A stretch of DNA of 64,000 bases from Candidatus Omnitrophota bacterium (GCA_013177805.1 JABLXU010000009.1:1-64000); one strand, 5' to 3'. Numbered from the stretch's first letter, positions 7,969-18,311 are shown. Numbers and translations: made by a program. Notes: generated by a model from the sequence alone, not told the origin.

Positions 7969-10900
7969 CTAGGCCAATGGGTGTTTGAATGCATCCGTTC
8001 GCGCCATCAAATCCCGTAACTCCTTATCCCACCAAGGCGATTTTTGAATCTCCCGGATCACTTCAGGCGGAAACCGGAATTGAACTTTACCCGGTGATTC
8101 GCGGCAAACGATGGCAAACGGGGGGACATCCTGACTCACCACGGTTCCCGCCTCGATCACCGCGCCGTCCCCGATCTTCCCGGCCTCCGGCAGGATGATG
8201 ACGTTCGGGCCGATCCAGACATCATTGCCGATCAGCAGCCAGTGGCTCGGATCGGGTTCCGTGGGATTAAGGCTGCGAATCAAATCACAGGTGGACAGTG
8301 TATTCAACCGGTGCCGCATAGGCAAAACCCAAACCGGGCCTGCGAATGTCGTGTACCGTTCGATGCGGGTCCGCCGCCCGAAGCGTTTCCCATTGAAACA
8401 TCCCTGGCTGTACGATCCCACATGGACATCATGCCAGTGGGCGTAAAGGTTGCGTAAGGTGATGGAAAACGCTTCTCCGCCCTCGCTCCGGGTGATCGCT
8501 TGTTGAATCCAAACCCGCAGCGCCGGGTGCTTGTAGAAACGCGCCAGAACCGTGGATGCCCACCAGGTTTTCCGCATCCGGGGACCGGAAGAATCGCCGG
8601 ACGCCTCCCGCAACCGGTCCAGCGTTTCACGCACTTCTTTGAGATCCACCGCGTCATGGATGGCCGGGAACTGGGCAGCCGGAATGCTAACCGGAGTGGT
8701 GCCCGGTTCGTGAACCCCCGGGAGACTGGTACGGGAAGGCGCCGGGGAGGCAACCGGAATGGAAGAGGCTCCCCCTGCTGGCGGGATTAACCGGCTGAGC
8801 TGCTCGATGGTTGGATTTTCAAACAGAACCGCGCCGGTCAATTGCGTGCCGAAGCGTTTGTTGATTTTCGAAGCGACACGCAAGGCCGAGAGTGAATCCG
8901 CTCCCAACTCAAAGAAATTGTCGCGCGGTCCCACGGCTTCCAGCCCCAGGCTTTCCATCCAGATTTGCGTGAGGGCGTCCACTACCCCTGCCGATGACGG
9001 AGAAGAAAGTCCAGCAGGCGTTATGTCCGGTTCGTGGAGTGTCCTCTGTTCCGGAACATCCGGAACCGCGGCGGGTTCCACGCAAGCAACCGTTTCGGCC
9101 GCCGGGACGGATTCCACGGCGGGTTTTCGCCGGACCCACTGATCCAGCCTCGTGCCGGGATCCCCGGGCGACACCACAATCTGCCTCAAGGCCGGCGAGG
9201 TGTGCGCCACGATGCGGCGGAAAGCTTCCACCGATTCTTCCGGCCGCATGGCGAACCGGTTGATGCTGGTTTGCAACGCTGGATTCTGCCGCTCCACGTC
9301 CGGGATAATCCATTCATCCCAATTGATACTGATCCATGGGCTCGCGCACTCTTCACGGGCCGAACGGGCATACCCATCCAGGCACTGGTTGGCGGCCGCG
9401 TAAGCCGCCATGCCCACGCCGCCCAACACGGCCGCGTTGGAGGAAAAGAGCAAAGCAAAATCCAACTTTTCGCCGCGCAGCACCCGGTCCAAAACCATCC
9501 AGCCTTTCACTTTGGCCTGGAACTGGGCATCCGCCGTATCGCGGTTCATATCCCGGATCAGATTGAGGAACGCATCGCCGCTGACGAGGCCCGCCGCGTG
9601 CAGGACGCCATGAATCGCGCCCCAGCGTTGGCGAATTTGGTCCACCACCGCCCTCATTTGAGTCTCATCGGATACATTGGCCGCCAGCGTCATCACCTCC
9701 GCGCCTGCGGCCCGCAACTCCCGGATCTTACGGATCCGAATACTGGTCTTATCCCGCACGGCATGCATCGACAGCCAGGCGTCCCACTCGGATTCCGGCG
9801 GCAGTCCGGCACGCCCGGTCAATACCAGGTTGGCTTGATAATTCCGGGCCAAGAAATCGGCCAGCAATAAGCCGATATCTCCCAGCCCCCCGGTGATCAG
9901 GTATACTCCCCCTTGCCGCAAACGATCCAGCGTGGACGGGGCGTCCAGGCGCACCGCCTCGTAATCCAACACCCACCGCCGGCGGTGGCGGAAGGCAATC
10001 TCCGGATCATTCCAAGATCCATTCGCTTCCCTGAAGAGATCATCCGCCAGACGGTTCATTCCACCGTTTTTCAATTCGGAACCCAGAACATCAACCGATT
10101 GGCAGTGGAGGTTGGAATACTCTTGGGGGATTACTTTGCACAAGCCCAGGAGGGCCGATTGTTCCGGGGAGGTCAAATCATCCCCGGTGACGTCCCGCGC
10201 GTTCGCGGTCAGGGCGATAATCCGGGCGGGATGCTCTTCCTGCGTTTCCCCCAAGGCCCGCGCCAGGAAGAGCAGACTGTAGAAGCCCCGCTCCTGCGCC
10301 CGCGCGAATTTTTCTTCTTCGCTCGAGTTATTGCCTTCCGCCGATAAGCTCCAGGCATGGACGATCCGGTCCACTGGCCTGGCGGATTCTTTCAGCAAGG
10401 ATAGGTAGTCTTCCCAGCATCCTGGATGGAGGGTGAATTCGCCTTCGGAAATCTTGGCGAACGTCCCGCCAGGGGATACCCGGATCACTTCGTGATTGGA
10501 GGCTTCCAACCTCCGGGACAATTCGATGCCCAAGCCGGTTTCATCCACAAAAACCAGCCAGCGCAATTTGGGCCGCTCCGAACCATTGGCCCCGCCCAAC
10601 CCGGGAAGGACAGATTGCCTCCAGACCGGGGCATAAAACCAATCGGCGATATCGCTCCGCCGGGCGAAGCGATCGGTCGCTGTCCGTGTGGCGAGTGCCG
10701 CCGGGCTTTCCATTTCATGAGATTTGGCGTCAATCCAATAGCGGCGGCGTTCGAAAGGATACGTGGGCAATGAAATCCGCTGGCGGCGCTCGTTCGCGTA
10801 GAAGCGGGACCAATCGGGAATCAAGCCTTCCATCCACATCCGGCCCAGGCTGGCGAGCATTATGGCCAGGTCCGGCGTGTTTTCCTTGGGATGCCGCAGG

Positions 10901-12927
10901 CTGGTCAATATGGCATGGCCCGGGCCTTTGGCGGTATGCTGCTTGGCTAAAGTGGCCAACGTGTTCCCCGGGCCCACTTCAAGCAGGATGCGCTCCGGCT
11001 CCTGCAACAAGGTGTTCAGTCCGTCGGCAAACCGCACCGTCTGGCGCAAGTGTGTCACCCAGTATTGCGGATCCCGGGCCTGCGCCGGCGTGATCCAGGT
11101 CCCCGTGACGTTGGAGACATAAGGAATCGCGGGATCCTGGAGTGAAATCTTACTCACCGCTTCGGCGAAAGGCTCTAGAACCGGGTCCATCATTGCCGAG
11201 TGGAACGCGTGCGAGGTGACCAGCCGCCGGCAATCCACCTCCTGCCCCGTGAGATGCCTTTCCAATTCTTCCACGAGGGGCGAAGGTCCCGACAAGACAC
11301 AGAACGAGGGGCCGTTCACCGCCGCCAATGACAAGCCCCACTCCAAGTAACGTTCGATTTCTTTTTCCGGCAACCGGACGGCGAGCATCGCGCCGCGGGG
11401 CATCTCTTGCATCAGGCGGCCCCGCAAGGCCACCAGCGGCAGGGCATCCTCCAGGGAGAACACGCCCGCCAGGCAAGCCGCCACGTATTCCCCAATGCTA
11501 TGGCCGGTCATCGCCGCCGGGCGGATGCCCCAATCCATCCACACGTGCGCCAGCGCGTATTCGACGACGAACAACGCGGGCTGAGTTACCCCCGTCTGGG
11601 TGAACCGTTCCGTGGCCGCGTCTATTGCTTCCGCCGGAGGATACAGCACGTCCCGCAGGTCAAAGCCCAGATAGGGCCGCAGGATGTCACAACACCGGTC
11701 CATGGGCTCGCGAAACCGCGGCTCGGAATCATACAGATCCTTCGCCATGCCAACGTATTGCGAACCCTGCCCGGTGAATAAGAATATCACCGATGGTTTT
11801 CGGCCTTCGTACTTTTTCGTAAACACGCGCTCGGGCGGCCGATGCTCCAGGACGGCCTGGGCATCGGGAACATCTTGGGCGATTATCACCCTCCGGTTGT
11901 CGAAGGCCCGCCGGCCGGTTTGCAGCGTATAGGCGGCGTCGGCGAGGTTGGTTTCGGGATGGCGCGCTAAAAATTCCTTGAGATTGACAGTGGATTGTTC
12001 CAGCGCCTCCGGTGTCTTGGCCGAGAGGAACAACGCCTGCCACGGGCGGGACGCGCTCGGGGGCGCAGCGGCCGGAGCTTCCTCCAACACCACGTGGCAG
12101 TTGGTGCCGCCCATGCCGAAGGAACTCACTCCCGCGCGCCGGGGTCCGTTTTCCGACCGCCATTCCGCCAGTCCCGCGTTGACATAAAACGGGCTGGAAT
12201 CGAAATCGATGGCGGGATTGGGCTTGCGGAAATGCAGGCTGGGCGGGATCTGGCGGTTCTCCATGGCCAGGACGGTTTTGATAAGGCCCGCGATGCCGGC
12301 CGCCGCGGCGGTATGGCCGAAATTCGATTTGACCGAACCGATGGGGCAATATCCCCTTTTGCTGGTAGTGGCCCGGAACGCCTGAGTCAATGCCGCGATT
12401 TCAATGGGATCTCCCAATCCTGTGGCCGTGCCGTGCGCTTCGACGTACTGGATGGTATCCGCGCTGACTCCGGCGATCGCCAGGGCTTCCGCGATCACTC
12501 CGGCCAGGCCGTCCACGCTGGGCGCGGTAAAACCCACCTTGGCGGAGCCATCGTTGTTGACCGCCGATCCCCGGATAACGGCGCGGATCCGGTCCCCGTC
12601 CCGCAACGCGTCTTCCAGCCGTTTGAGCACCACCACGCCAGCCCCGCTTCCGAAAATCGTCCCCTTGGCGTCGGCGTCAAAAGTGCGGCAATGGCCATCG
12701 GGCGAGGCAATCCCCCCCTCCGTGTATAAATAGCCGCGTTGTTGCGGAACCGCGATCGACACACCTCCCGCCAAGGCCATATCGCACTGTCCGTTCAGCA
12801 GGCTCTCGCACGCCAAGTGCACCGCCACCAGCGAAGTCGAACAAGCCGTCTTCACGCATACGCTGGGGCCCTTGAGGTTAAACTTGTACGAAACCCGCAT
12901 GGGGAGATAATCCCATTCGGTGCCCAA
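7969..12927 (-). CDS. Type I PKS (rest of KS-AT-KR-ACP) with C-terminal hexapeptide acyltransferase domain
   Basis: This is the larger part of a modular PKS cut from its N-terminus by the TAA at 12928-12930. Positions here count from 12927. KS: Cys29 in TACSTS, His165 in EAHGTAT, His205 in KSNFGHT, all intact. AT (about 380-690): GQGSQ, Ser477 in GHSIGE and HAFH at 573-576, the pattern of malonyl-CoA-specific domains. KR (about 760-1210): GGLGDIG near 1013, Ser1162-1163, Tyr1176, Asn1180. ACP: Ser1345 in LGADSLSAL. No DH, ER or thioesterase is present. Residues about 1450-1652 form a left-handed beta-helix xenobiotic-acetyltransferase-like domain with [39 protein letters not shown] and SPWWDKEL. 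Expected chemistry is one malonate extension, reduction to beta-hydroxyacyl, then possible transfer to a hydroxyl acceptor. As read, translation could only begin at a TTG or an internal ATG. Confidence 0.9.
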   Translation of the reverse strand: MGTEWDYLPMRVSYKFNLKGPSVCVKTACSTSLVAVHLACESLLNGQCDMALAGGVSIAVPQQRGYLYTEGGIASPDGHCRTFDADAKGTIFGSGAGVVVLKRLEDALRDGDRIRAVIRGSAVNNDGSAKVGFTAPSVDGLAGVIAEALAIAGVSADTIQYVEAHGTATGLGDPIEIAALTQAFRATTSKRGYCPIGSVKSNFGHTAAAAGIAGLIKTVLAMENRQIPPSLHFRKPNPAIDFDSSPFYVNAGLAEWRSENGPRRAGVSSFGMGGTNCHVVLEEAPAAAPPSASRPWQALFLSAKTPEALEQSTVNLKEFLARHPETNLADAAYTLQTGRRAFDNRRVIIAQDVPDAQAVLEHRPPERVFTKKYEGRKPSVIFLFTGQGSQYVGMAKDLYDSEPRFREPMDRCCDILRPYLGFDLRDVLYPPAEAIDAATERFTQTGVTQPALFVVEYALAHVWMDWGIRPAAMTGHSIGEYVAACLAGVFSLEDALPLVALRGRLMQEMPRGAMLAVRLPEKEIERYLEWGLSLAAVNGPSFCVLSGPSPLVEELERHLTGQEVDCRRLVTSHAFHSAMMDPVLEPFAEAVSKISLQDPAIPYVSNVTGTWITPAQARDPQYWVTHLRQTVRFADGLNTLLQEPERILLEVGPGNTLATLAKQHTAKGPGHAILTSLRHPKENTPDLAIMLASLGRMWMEGLIPDWSRFYANERRQRISLPTYPFERRRYWIDAKSHEMESPAALATRTATDRFARRSDIADWFYAPVWRQSVLPGLGGANGSERPKLRWLVFVDETGLGIELSRRLEASNHEVIRVSPGGTFAKISEGEFTLHPGCWEDYLSLLKESARPVDRIVHAWSLSAEGNNSSEEEKFARAQERGFYSLLFLARALGETQEEHPARIIALTANARDVTGDDLTSPEQSALLGLCKVIPQEYSNLHCQSVDVLGSELKNGGMNRLADDLFREANGSWNDPEIAFRHRRRWVLDYEAVRLDAPSTLDRLRQGGVYLITGGLGDIGLLLADFLARNYQANLVLTGRAGLPPESEWDAWLSMHAVRDKTSIRIRKIRELRAAGAEVMTLAANVSDETQMRAVVDQIRQRWGAIHGVLHAAGLVSGDAFLNLIRDMNRDTADAQFQAKVKGWMVLDRVLRGEKLDFALLFSSNAAVLGGVGMAAYAAANQCLDGYARSAREECASPWISINWDEWIIPDVERQNPALQTSINRFAMRPEESVEAFRRIVAHTSPALRQIVVSPGDPGTRLDQWVRRKPAVESVPAAETVACVEPAAVPDVPEQRTLHEPDITPAGLSSPSSAGVVDALTQIWMESLGLEAVGPRDNFFELGADSLSALRVASKINKRFGTQLTGAVLFENPTIEQLSRLIPPAGGASSIPVASPAPSRTSLPGVHEPGTTPVSIPAAQFPAIHDAVDLKEVRETLDRLREASGDSSGPRMRKTWWASTVLARFYKHPALRVWIQQAITRSEGGEAFSITLRNLYAHWHDVHVGSYSQGCFNGKRFGRRTRIERYTTFAGPVWVLPMRHRLNTLSTCDLIRSLNPTEPDPSHWLLIGNDVWIGPNVIILPEAGKIGDGAVIEAGTVVSQDVPPFAIVCRESPGKVQFRFPPEVIREIQKSPWWDKELRDLMARTDAFKHPLA

Positions 12928-12930
12928 TTA
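12928..12930 (-). other. In-frame ochre (TAA) codon interrupting the PKS ketosynthase
   Basis: The minus-strand context is GAG GTG TAA TTG GGC ACC. The frame is open for 149 codons before and 1652 codons after it, and conserved KS sequence flanks it on both sides. TAA is not the codon used for selenocysteine or pyrrolysine. Confidence 0.9.
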
Positions 12931-13377
12931 CACCTCAATGCGGTCAAATGCCTTCACTGGCTCGGGATGGGAATAGATCTGATTCACCAAGTAGCCGTTG
13001 GTGCCCGCGCCCGCGAACACCCCCGTCACCCCCTGCGCCACTTCGGGATCGATCCCCGCGTCCTCGAACGCCTCCCAAGCACACTCCATAAAAATCCGCT
13101 GCTGGGGATCCATCACCCGCGCTTCCCGGGGCGTGTAGCCGAAAAACGGGGCGTCGAACATCTCCACCTCGTCCAACACCGCGCCCGCCTTCACATAATG
13201 AGGATCCCGCGCGGTCTCCGGGTCCACCCCGGCGGCGATCACCTCCTCCTCAGTGAAAAATGTGATGGATTCCACCCCGTCCCGCAGGTTGCGCCAATAT
13301 TGCTCCGCGTTCCGCACGCCCGGAAACCGGCAACTCAAGCCGATGATCGCGATGCCGTCTCCTGGATTTTCATTCAT
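12928..13377 (-). CDS. N-terminal KS fragment of the same PKS, ended by in-frame TAA
   Basis: This fragment encodes the first 149 residues of the ketosynthase: GIAIIGLSCRFPG, FFGYTPREARVMDPQQRIFME and CAWEAFEDAGIDP. It then stops in the middle of the domain at IEV-TAA. The next codons in the same frame, [21 protein letters not shown], are the expected continuation of the KS before TACSTS. No residues are missing or shifted, so a single C-to-T change of a CAA (Gln) codon would explain the stop. The ATG at 13377 has AGGAGA 7 bp upstream. It begins 55 bp after the NRPS stop. Alone this piece has no catalytic residue and cannot function. It could be a true nonsense mutation or a sequencing error. 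Confidence 0.85.
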   Translation of the reverse strand: MNENPGDGIAIIGLSCRFPGVRNAEQYWRNLRDGVESITFFTEEEVIAAGVDPETARDPHYVKAGAVLDEVEMFDAPFFGYTPREARVMDPQQRIFMECAWEAFEDAGIDPEVAQGVTGVFAGAGTNGYLVNQIYSHPEPVKAFDRIEV

Positions 13378-13432
13378 GCTCGTCTCCTGGTCCCGTTGCG
13401 CTCCGCTTTTCCCGGATTCCCCGTCTGAGGTG

Positions 13433-16400
13433 CTACCGGGCCGGCTGCCGGCGGTTCCGCAGCGCCCGGCGGGTATCCGCACGGCTCACGCTGCCCGACA
13501 TCTCCGGGCGCAAATCTTCCCCCTGGGAAAGAAACGCGCTCAAAGCCCGGATGGTGGGAAACCGGAACAAATCCACCAGCGCCAAGTCTTTCTGAATCCG
13601 CTCCCGCAGTTTCATATGAACCTGGATGATGCGCAGCGAGTTGCCGCCCAGATCGAAGAAATTGTCATCAATCCCCACCCGCTCCGTGTCCAACGCCTCT
13701 CTCCATACGGCGGCGATGGTTTGCTCGATTTCCGTTTCCGGCCGGACGAACGCCACGCCGCTCTCCGCGGGCAGGCCCTCCGGTTCGGGCAACGCGCGGC
13801 GGTCCACTTTCCCGTTGGACGAAAGCGGCAACGCCTCGAGCCGCACGAAAGCCGCGGGGATCATGTAATCCGGCAACTTCTCCGCCAGATAGGCGCGCAG
13901 ATTTTCCGGGCGAAGCTCGTCCACGCCGGACCGCGCCGAAGCCGGCAGCGTCATCATCATGGACGAAGCGGTGGATTCATCCAGGAACGAGAAGACACGC
14001 TTTTGCGCCGGATCGATCGCCCCGCCGCAAAGGCAATGCAGGTATTCATGCCCTTCGTCCAGGCCGAACGCCTCCCGCACCCGGTCAAAAATCACGCCAC
14101 CGATCGGGCACAAGCCGATATCCCACTCCGCCGCCGCTTCCATCAGCAGCTGGCTCATGTACCCCGCCTCCAAGAGGCAAAAGTCACGCGATGCCTCACC
14201 ATATAACGGCGCGATGGCGTTCATCCGCCCTACCAGGAAAATTGAAAACGCCGACGATTCAAAAATATCGAAATTGTTCGGGGTGTGGATGTCATGCGGA
14301 ATCGGCGCTTCCGCTGAAATCTGGACCAGCCGGTGTTGTTCGGGATGATAGTAATAGGTCCCGCCCGGTACGCCCGCGACGCGCCCAGGTTTCACATATA
14401 GATAAACCTGGACGGGATACAGCCCGCCCGCCGAGGGATAGCGGTATTTCGGCAGCGGTGAGTGCTCGATCTCCAACTTGGACAAGCAATCCAGAAAACG
14501 GCCGAACCGTTCCAGCAGCAAAGGCGACTCCAAAAACCGGCGGTAACTTTGCCGTGCCAGGTAGGCCTCACGCGCTCGTTCGCTGGCCAGGTGTTTCGGC
14601 AGGGCGTACGTGGGTTTATCTTCATCTTGGCGGATCGCGTGGTGTTGCAGTTTGAATTCCAACCGCTTCAGCGGATCCGTCAGCACCGCGGCCGATCCAT
14701 CCGGGCGGCCGTTGCCGCCCTTCGCGATCCGAGTATCCAGCGGAGCGCCCTCAGTCTGCGATGCGCCCTCCGGCACGATGTACGCCACCAGGCGCTTGTC
14801 TTTCTGCGACTGGCCCACCGCCGTCACCACCGCCTCGCGCACGGCGGGATGCTGGGTGAGGATGTTCTCGATCTCGCCCAACTCGATCCGGTACCCCCGG
14901 ATCTTCACCTGAAAGTCCGCCCGCCCGATGAACTCGATGTTCCCATCCGGCAGGAAACGCCCCAAGTCGCCGGTGCGGTACAAGCGTTCCCCCGTCCGCG
15001 GGTGGGTGATGAAGCGGGCGTTGGTTTTCTCCTCGTCCCGCCAATACCCCCGCGCGAGGCCAATCCCCCCGATGTAGAGTTCCCCCGCCACCCAGACGGG
15101 GCACGGTTCGAGCGCCTCGTTCAAGACATAAAACCGCTGGTTGACCATGGGCCGGCCGTAGGGAATGCTCTTCCACGCCGGGTCGACACGCTCGATGGGA
15201 TACAAGATCGACCAAATTGACGCCTCAGTCGCGCCGCCCAGGCTGATCACCCGCGGGCCGTTCCCCAGGGACCGGATTTGATCCGGCAGGTTCACGGGTA
15301 TCCAATCGCCGCTGAGGAGCACTAACCGCAGAGTGGGCGTCAGGCGCTGGCCTTGGCTGGAAATGTAATCCACCAGCAATTGCATCAAGGCCGGCACCGT
15401 GTTCCAGATCGTCACTCCGTGCCGTTCGATTTGCTCCGCCCAGTGCGCCGGATCCCGCACTCCAGCCGGATCCGGGAACACAATAGTCCCCCCTGCCGAC
15501 AATAAACCGAAAATATCATACACGGATAGATCGAAGCCCAGCGACGACAGCAGAAATCCCCGGTCCGCGTGCGTCACGCCGAAGCGTTCGTTAATGTCTA
15601 TCACGGTGTTGAGCACGCCTTCGTGCTCTTCCATGACACCCTTGGGAAGCCCCGTCGATCCCGAGGTGTAAATCACGTAAGCCAGGTCGCGGGGATTTTG
15701 GACCGGCGCCAGGCGGCTATCGGCAATGCCCGCCCAGGCGTTCTCCTCGTCCACACTCATTACCTGGACGGACTCGGGCCACTCCAGTTTTTTCTGAATC
15801 CAGGATTGCGTCAACACGAAACGGACCTGGCCATGCTCCAACAGATGCCAGATCCGGTCCTTGGGGAATTCGGGATCAATGGGCAAATAGGCCGCGCCGG
15901 AATGAATCACGCCCAGCACGCCCGCGGCCTGCTCCCAGCCTTTCTCCATGATGATGGCGACCAACTGATTGGGCTTCGCTCCCTCGTCCCGCAACCGCCT
16001 CCCAATCCGGTTCGCCCGCCGGTACAGTTCCTGATAGGACAGCACGTGGTTGCCCGCGATCACCGCCGGGTGATCCGGCCGCTGATGGACTTGTTCTTCG
16101 ATCCGGTCTTGCAGCAGGCCGTGAGGCACCGGCGCGCCGGTGGCGTTGTATTGTTTCTGCATTTCCGCCTGCGCGGGGGGCAGCAGATCCCGCTCCACCC
16201 GGTGCCAAGCCGCTTCCTCGCCGGCCAGCCGCCGGATCAGGCGGACGAAGGCCTCGAGCATCTCGTCCATCACACCCGGCGGGAAAAGTTCGTCCACGGC
16301 GTCCCATTTGACGATCAAGTCGCCGTCCTGCTCGTCCACATGCAGGTCCAGCCACACTTGCGACGTGGGATTGACGCCCCGGGCGATCTTGCCGAATTGC

Positions 16401-17668
16401 GAAACCACGGTGTCGAATTTCTCGTCGATCACGCTGGTGAAGACCACCGGCATCCGCGCCTCGCTTTGGCTGCCTTTCATAGCCGCCAATTCGCGCAGCA
16501 CTTCCACCCCGTCCATGTACCGGTGTTCAAGATCCGACCAGATTTGCGCCTGCGCCCGCTTGGCCCGCGCTTCGAAGGTCTCATCCGGGGCGGGATCGAA
16601 ACCCAGCAGCAGGAGCGTATCGAAATACCCCACGATGTCGTTGATTTGGGGATGCAAGTTCAGCCGGTTGAATAAGGGAATATTGACGGTCAGGCGGGGG
16701 CTTTTGCTCCAGGTGGCCAGCACGTCGGCAAAAATGGTCAGCAATACTCCCGTGGGCGTTACATCCACCAGGGCCGCGCGCTTCTTCAAACGGCTCCAGG
16801 TATCGGCATCCACCCGGGCGCGCCGCCGGGAAAACCGGGGCTTTTCCACCGCCCCGGGGCTTTTCGCCAACGGCAGGTCCGGGGCGGGGGGCAACGTGGC
16901 CAGGCGGTTCATCCAATACTCCCGCGACTTTTTATACAGCGGGGAATCCAGGATTTTCCGCGCGGCCAGGACATAATCCCGGTAGGTGATCTCCAGCGGT
17001 TTCAATTCCGCAGCGGGATTGTCATAAAGAATCGTCAATTCCCGGAACAGTTTGGTGATGCTGGCGGCGTCGAAAACTAACAGGTCGAAGCGGAAATGCA
17101 GGCGCGTGCGGTCTCCATCCAACCGCGCCGCGCGGATGTCATACAACGGCCACTCGTCCGCCGGGCGCAGGTCATCCAGGATGGCCTGGCTGATCTCCTT
17201 CAACCGCGCTTCCGCCGCATCCGCCGGCAGGCCCCGCAAATCGAGCACTTCGACCCGGTACGGCGGCACGGTTTCCAGCACTTGCTGCCGGCCATCCGGC
17301 AACACCACCGCGCGCAGCATGTCATGCCGGGCCGTCAACCGTTCCCAGGCTTGCTCAAAGCGATGCAAGTCCAGGCCGGCGCGTTCCACCTCCACGTACG
17401 CGCACGAGACCACGGCCCCCATCTCGAAAGCCGAGGTGCGCCCAAACCAATACGCCTGTTGCAATTCCGTCAAGGGAAATGGGGCATACCGGCCAGCCGG
17501 ATCCGGAACGATTTCCGGCAGACCGGGTTCCATCCGCCTCATGCCCCCCTCTTGTTCCATGGCCTTTTTCCGCAACAGTTGCGCGAGCAAGGCGCGCCGC
17601 TCCGGAGACAGTTCCTCCAATTTTTTCCGAGCTTCATCCACATTCAGGGGGGACTCAGATTTCACCAT
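13433..17668 (-). CDS. NRPS module Cy-A(Cys)-Ox-PCP (thiazole-forming)
   Basis: This 1411-residue module starts after an N-terminal helical linker (1-45). The first domain is a heterocyclisation (Cy) domain, not a condensation domain: DLLVFDAAS at 195-203 is the DxxxxDxxS motif. FPLTELQQAYWFGR, GYFDTLLLL, PVVFTS and SQVWLDLHV also fit Cy. The adenylation domain (about 515-970) has YIYTSGSTGLPKG. Its binding-pocket residues D713 L714 Y717 N756 L784 S786 L810 I818 W819 spell DLYNLSLIW, the classic cysteine code. A McbC/SagB-like FMN oxidase (about 1000-1225, KYRYPSAGGLYPVQVYLY) is inserted before the last A motif (Lys1287 in NGKVDRRALP). The PCP serine is Ser1344 in LGGNSL. Expected product: an acyl-thiazole thioester passed to the PKS. 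AAGGAG lies 7 bp upstream of the ATG. Confidence 0.95.
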   Translation of the reverse strand: MVKSESPLNVDEARKKLEELSPERRALLAQLLRKKAMEQEGGMRRMEPGLPEIVPDPAGRYAPFPLTELQQAYWFGRTSAFEMGAVVSCAYVEVERAGLDLHRFEQAWERLTARHDMLRAVVLPDGRQQVLETVPPYRVEVLDLRGLPADAAEARLKEISQAILDDLRPADEWPLYDIRAARLDGDRTRLHFRFDLLVFDAASITKLFRELTILYDNPAAELKPLEITYRDYVLAARKILDSPLYKKSREYWMNRLATLPPAPDLPLAKSPGAVEKPRFSRRRARVDADTWSRLKKRAALVDVTPTGVLLTIFADVLATWSKSPRLTVNIPLFNRLNLHPQINDIVGYFDTLLLLGFDPAPDETFEARAKRAQAQIWSDLEHRYMDGVEVLRELAAMKGSQSEARMPVVFTSVIDEKFDTVVSQFGKIARGVNPTSQVWLDLHVDEQDGDLIVKWDAVDELFPPGVMDEMLEAFVRLIRRLAGEEAAWHRVERDLLPPAQAEMQKQYNATGAPVPHGLLQDRIEEQVHQRPDHPAVIAGNHVLSYQELYRRANRIGRRLRDEGAKPNQLVAIIMEKGWEQAAGVLGVIHSGAAYLPIDPEFPKDRIWHLLEHGQVRFVLTQSWIQKKLEWPESVQVMSVDEENAWAGIADSRLAPVQNPRDLAYVIYTSGSTGLPKGVMEEHEGVLNTVIDINERFGVTHADRGFLLSSLGFDLSVYDIFGLLSAGGTIVFPDPAGVRDPAHWAEQIERHGVTIWNTVPALMQLLVDYISSQGQRLTPTLRLVLLSGDWIPVNLPDQIRSLGNGPRVISLGGATEASIWSILYPIERVDPAWKSIPYGRPMVNQRFYVLNEALEPCPVWVAGELYIGGIGLARGYWRDEEKTNARFITHPRTGERLYRTGDLGRFLPDGNIEFIGRADFQVKIRGYRIELGEIENILTQHPAVREAVVTAVGQSQKDKRLVAYIVPEGASQTEGAPLDTRIAKGGNGRPDGSAAVLTDPLKRLEFKLQHHAIRQDEDKPTYALPKHLASERAREAYLARQSYRRFLESPLLLERFGRFLDCLSKLEIEHSPLPKYRYPSAGGLYPVQVYLYVKPGRVAGVPGGTYYYHPEQHRLVQISAEAPIPHDIHTPNNFDIFESSAFSIFLVGRMNAIAPLYGEASRDFCLLEAGYMSQLLMEAAAEWDIGLCPIGGVIFDRVREAFGLDEGHEYLHCLCGGAIDPAQKRVFSFLDESTASSMMMTLPASARSGVDELRPENLRAYLAEKLPDYMIPAAFVRLEALPLSSNGKVDRRALPEPEGLPAESGVAFVRPETEIEQTIAAVWREALDTERVGIDDNFFDLGGNSLRIIQVHMKLRERIQKDLALVDLFRFPTIRALSAFLSQGEDLRPEMSGSVSRADTRRALRNRRQPAR

Positions 17669-18024
17669 TTTTTCGCTCCTTGCCGAAATCCACTTTGTTC
17701 ACCCGTTTCCAGCAACCGCGGGACGCCCCGGCTGCCGCCCCAGACGAAAACCGCTGGCCTATTCATTTTTGAATCCGGCTTTCCAGGCGCCAGAGTATAT
17801 AAAACTTCCCTTCGCGGATTTTGGCCATGAATTGGTCACGAATCCTTTCATCCGCGGCAGGCATTCCCTTGGATGGAAACCAAAGGAATGAGGATTTGAC
17901 ATCGCAGGGATGATGAGCGTGGATGAGTGTCCGTTTATATCGCTTTGGCATTCCGCGCTGAGATAAGCTGGTTTGCTGCCGCCATCAGCGGTGATTCCGG
18001 CGCGCGTGCTGAAATGAAAGATCC

Positions 18025-18052
18025 ATTATAATTACGTTAGTAAATTTGTCAA
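18025..18052 (-). promoter_or_regulatory. Perfect sigma-70 type promoter upstream of the NRPS-PKS operon
   Basis: On the minus strand the sequence is TTGACA, a 16-bp spacer and TATAAT (-35 at 18052-18047, -10 at 18030-18025). Transcription would start near 18018 and run toward the NRPS start at 17668. The surroundings are strongly AT-rich compared with the neighbouring genes. Confidence 0.75.
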
Positions 18053-18225
18053 TATTCTAAAGATCGCCGCCCTTGAGTCCATTGATATAAACCAAAAGAT
18101 TTCTCCATCCGGGCGTTCATTGGCTTGAAATCAGTAGCGGAATCCCGTCGTAACGATTGTCCAGAATGCAGCACATTCTCAATACATCATCCATGGTCTG
18201 ACGATGAATTGGATCGCTAACCGAT

Positions 18226-18260
18226 TCCCTCCCCTTCAGGGAAAAGGCCGGGGGGAGGAG
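18226..18260. repeat. Dispersed palindromic intergenic repeat, diverged copy
   Basis: The element starts CCCTCCCCTTCAGGGAAAAG and continues CCGGGGGGAGGAG, the same pyrimidine-arm, turn and purine-arm layout as the copies near 7041, 26098 and 50612. Confidence 0.45.
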
Positions 18261-18311
18261 AATCCTGGAAGGGCGATATTCAACCATTCTCGGCAATCGG
18301 ATAAACCGAAG

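Larger units (their letters stand above)
17669..18311. other. Long leader and promoter region upstream of the NRPS gene
   Basis: This 640-bp gap lies between the GT4 gene and the NRPS. It holds a perfect-consensus minus-strand promoter (18025-18052), so the NRPS mRNA would carry an untranslated leader of about 350 nt. A palindromic repeat lies at 18226-18260. A 62-codon minus-strand frame at 17763-17951 has no good ribosome-binding site and is not called. Confidence 0.5.

Noticed and set aside
12928..12930. Programmed stop-codon read-through or recoding of the PKS
   Set aside because: TAA is not used for Sec or Pyl, no structure or context for read-through was seen, and other genes in the window use TAA as a normal stop.
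13253..14206. Long plus-strand open frames opposite the NRPS and PKS genes
   Set aside because: They are antisense shadows of GC-rich coding DNA, rich in Arg/Pro/His, without family motifs or start signals.
13433..17668. Calling the first NRPS domain a normal condensation domain
   Set aside because: HHxxxDG is absent; DLLVFDAAS and the other Cy motifs are present.
17763..17951. 62-codon minus-strand frame in the NRPS leader
   Set aside because: No good ribosome-binding site, no recognisable pattern, and amino-acid make-up typical of translated non-coding DNA.
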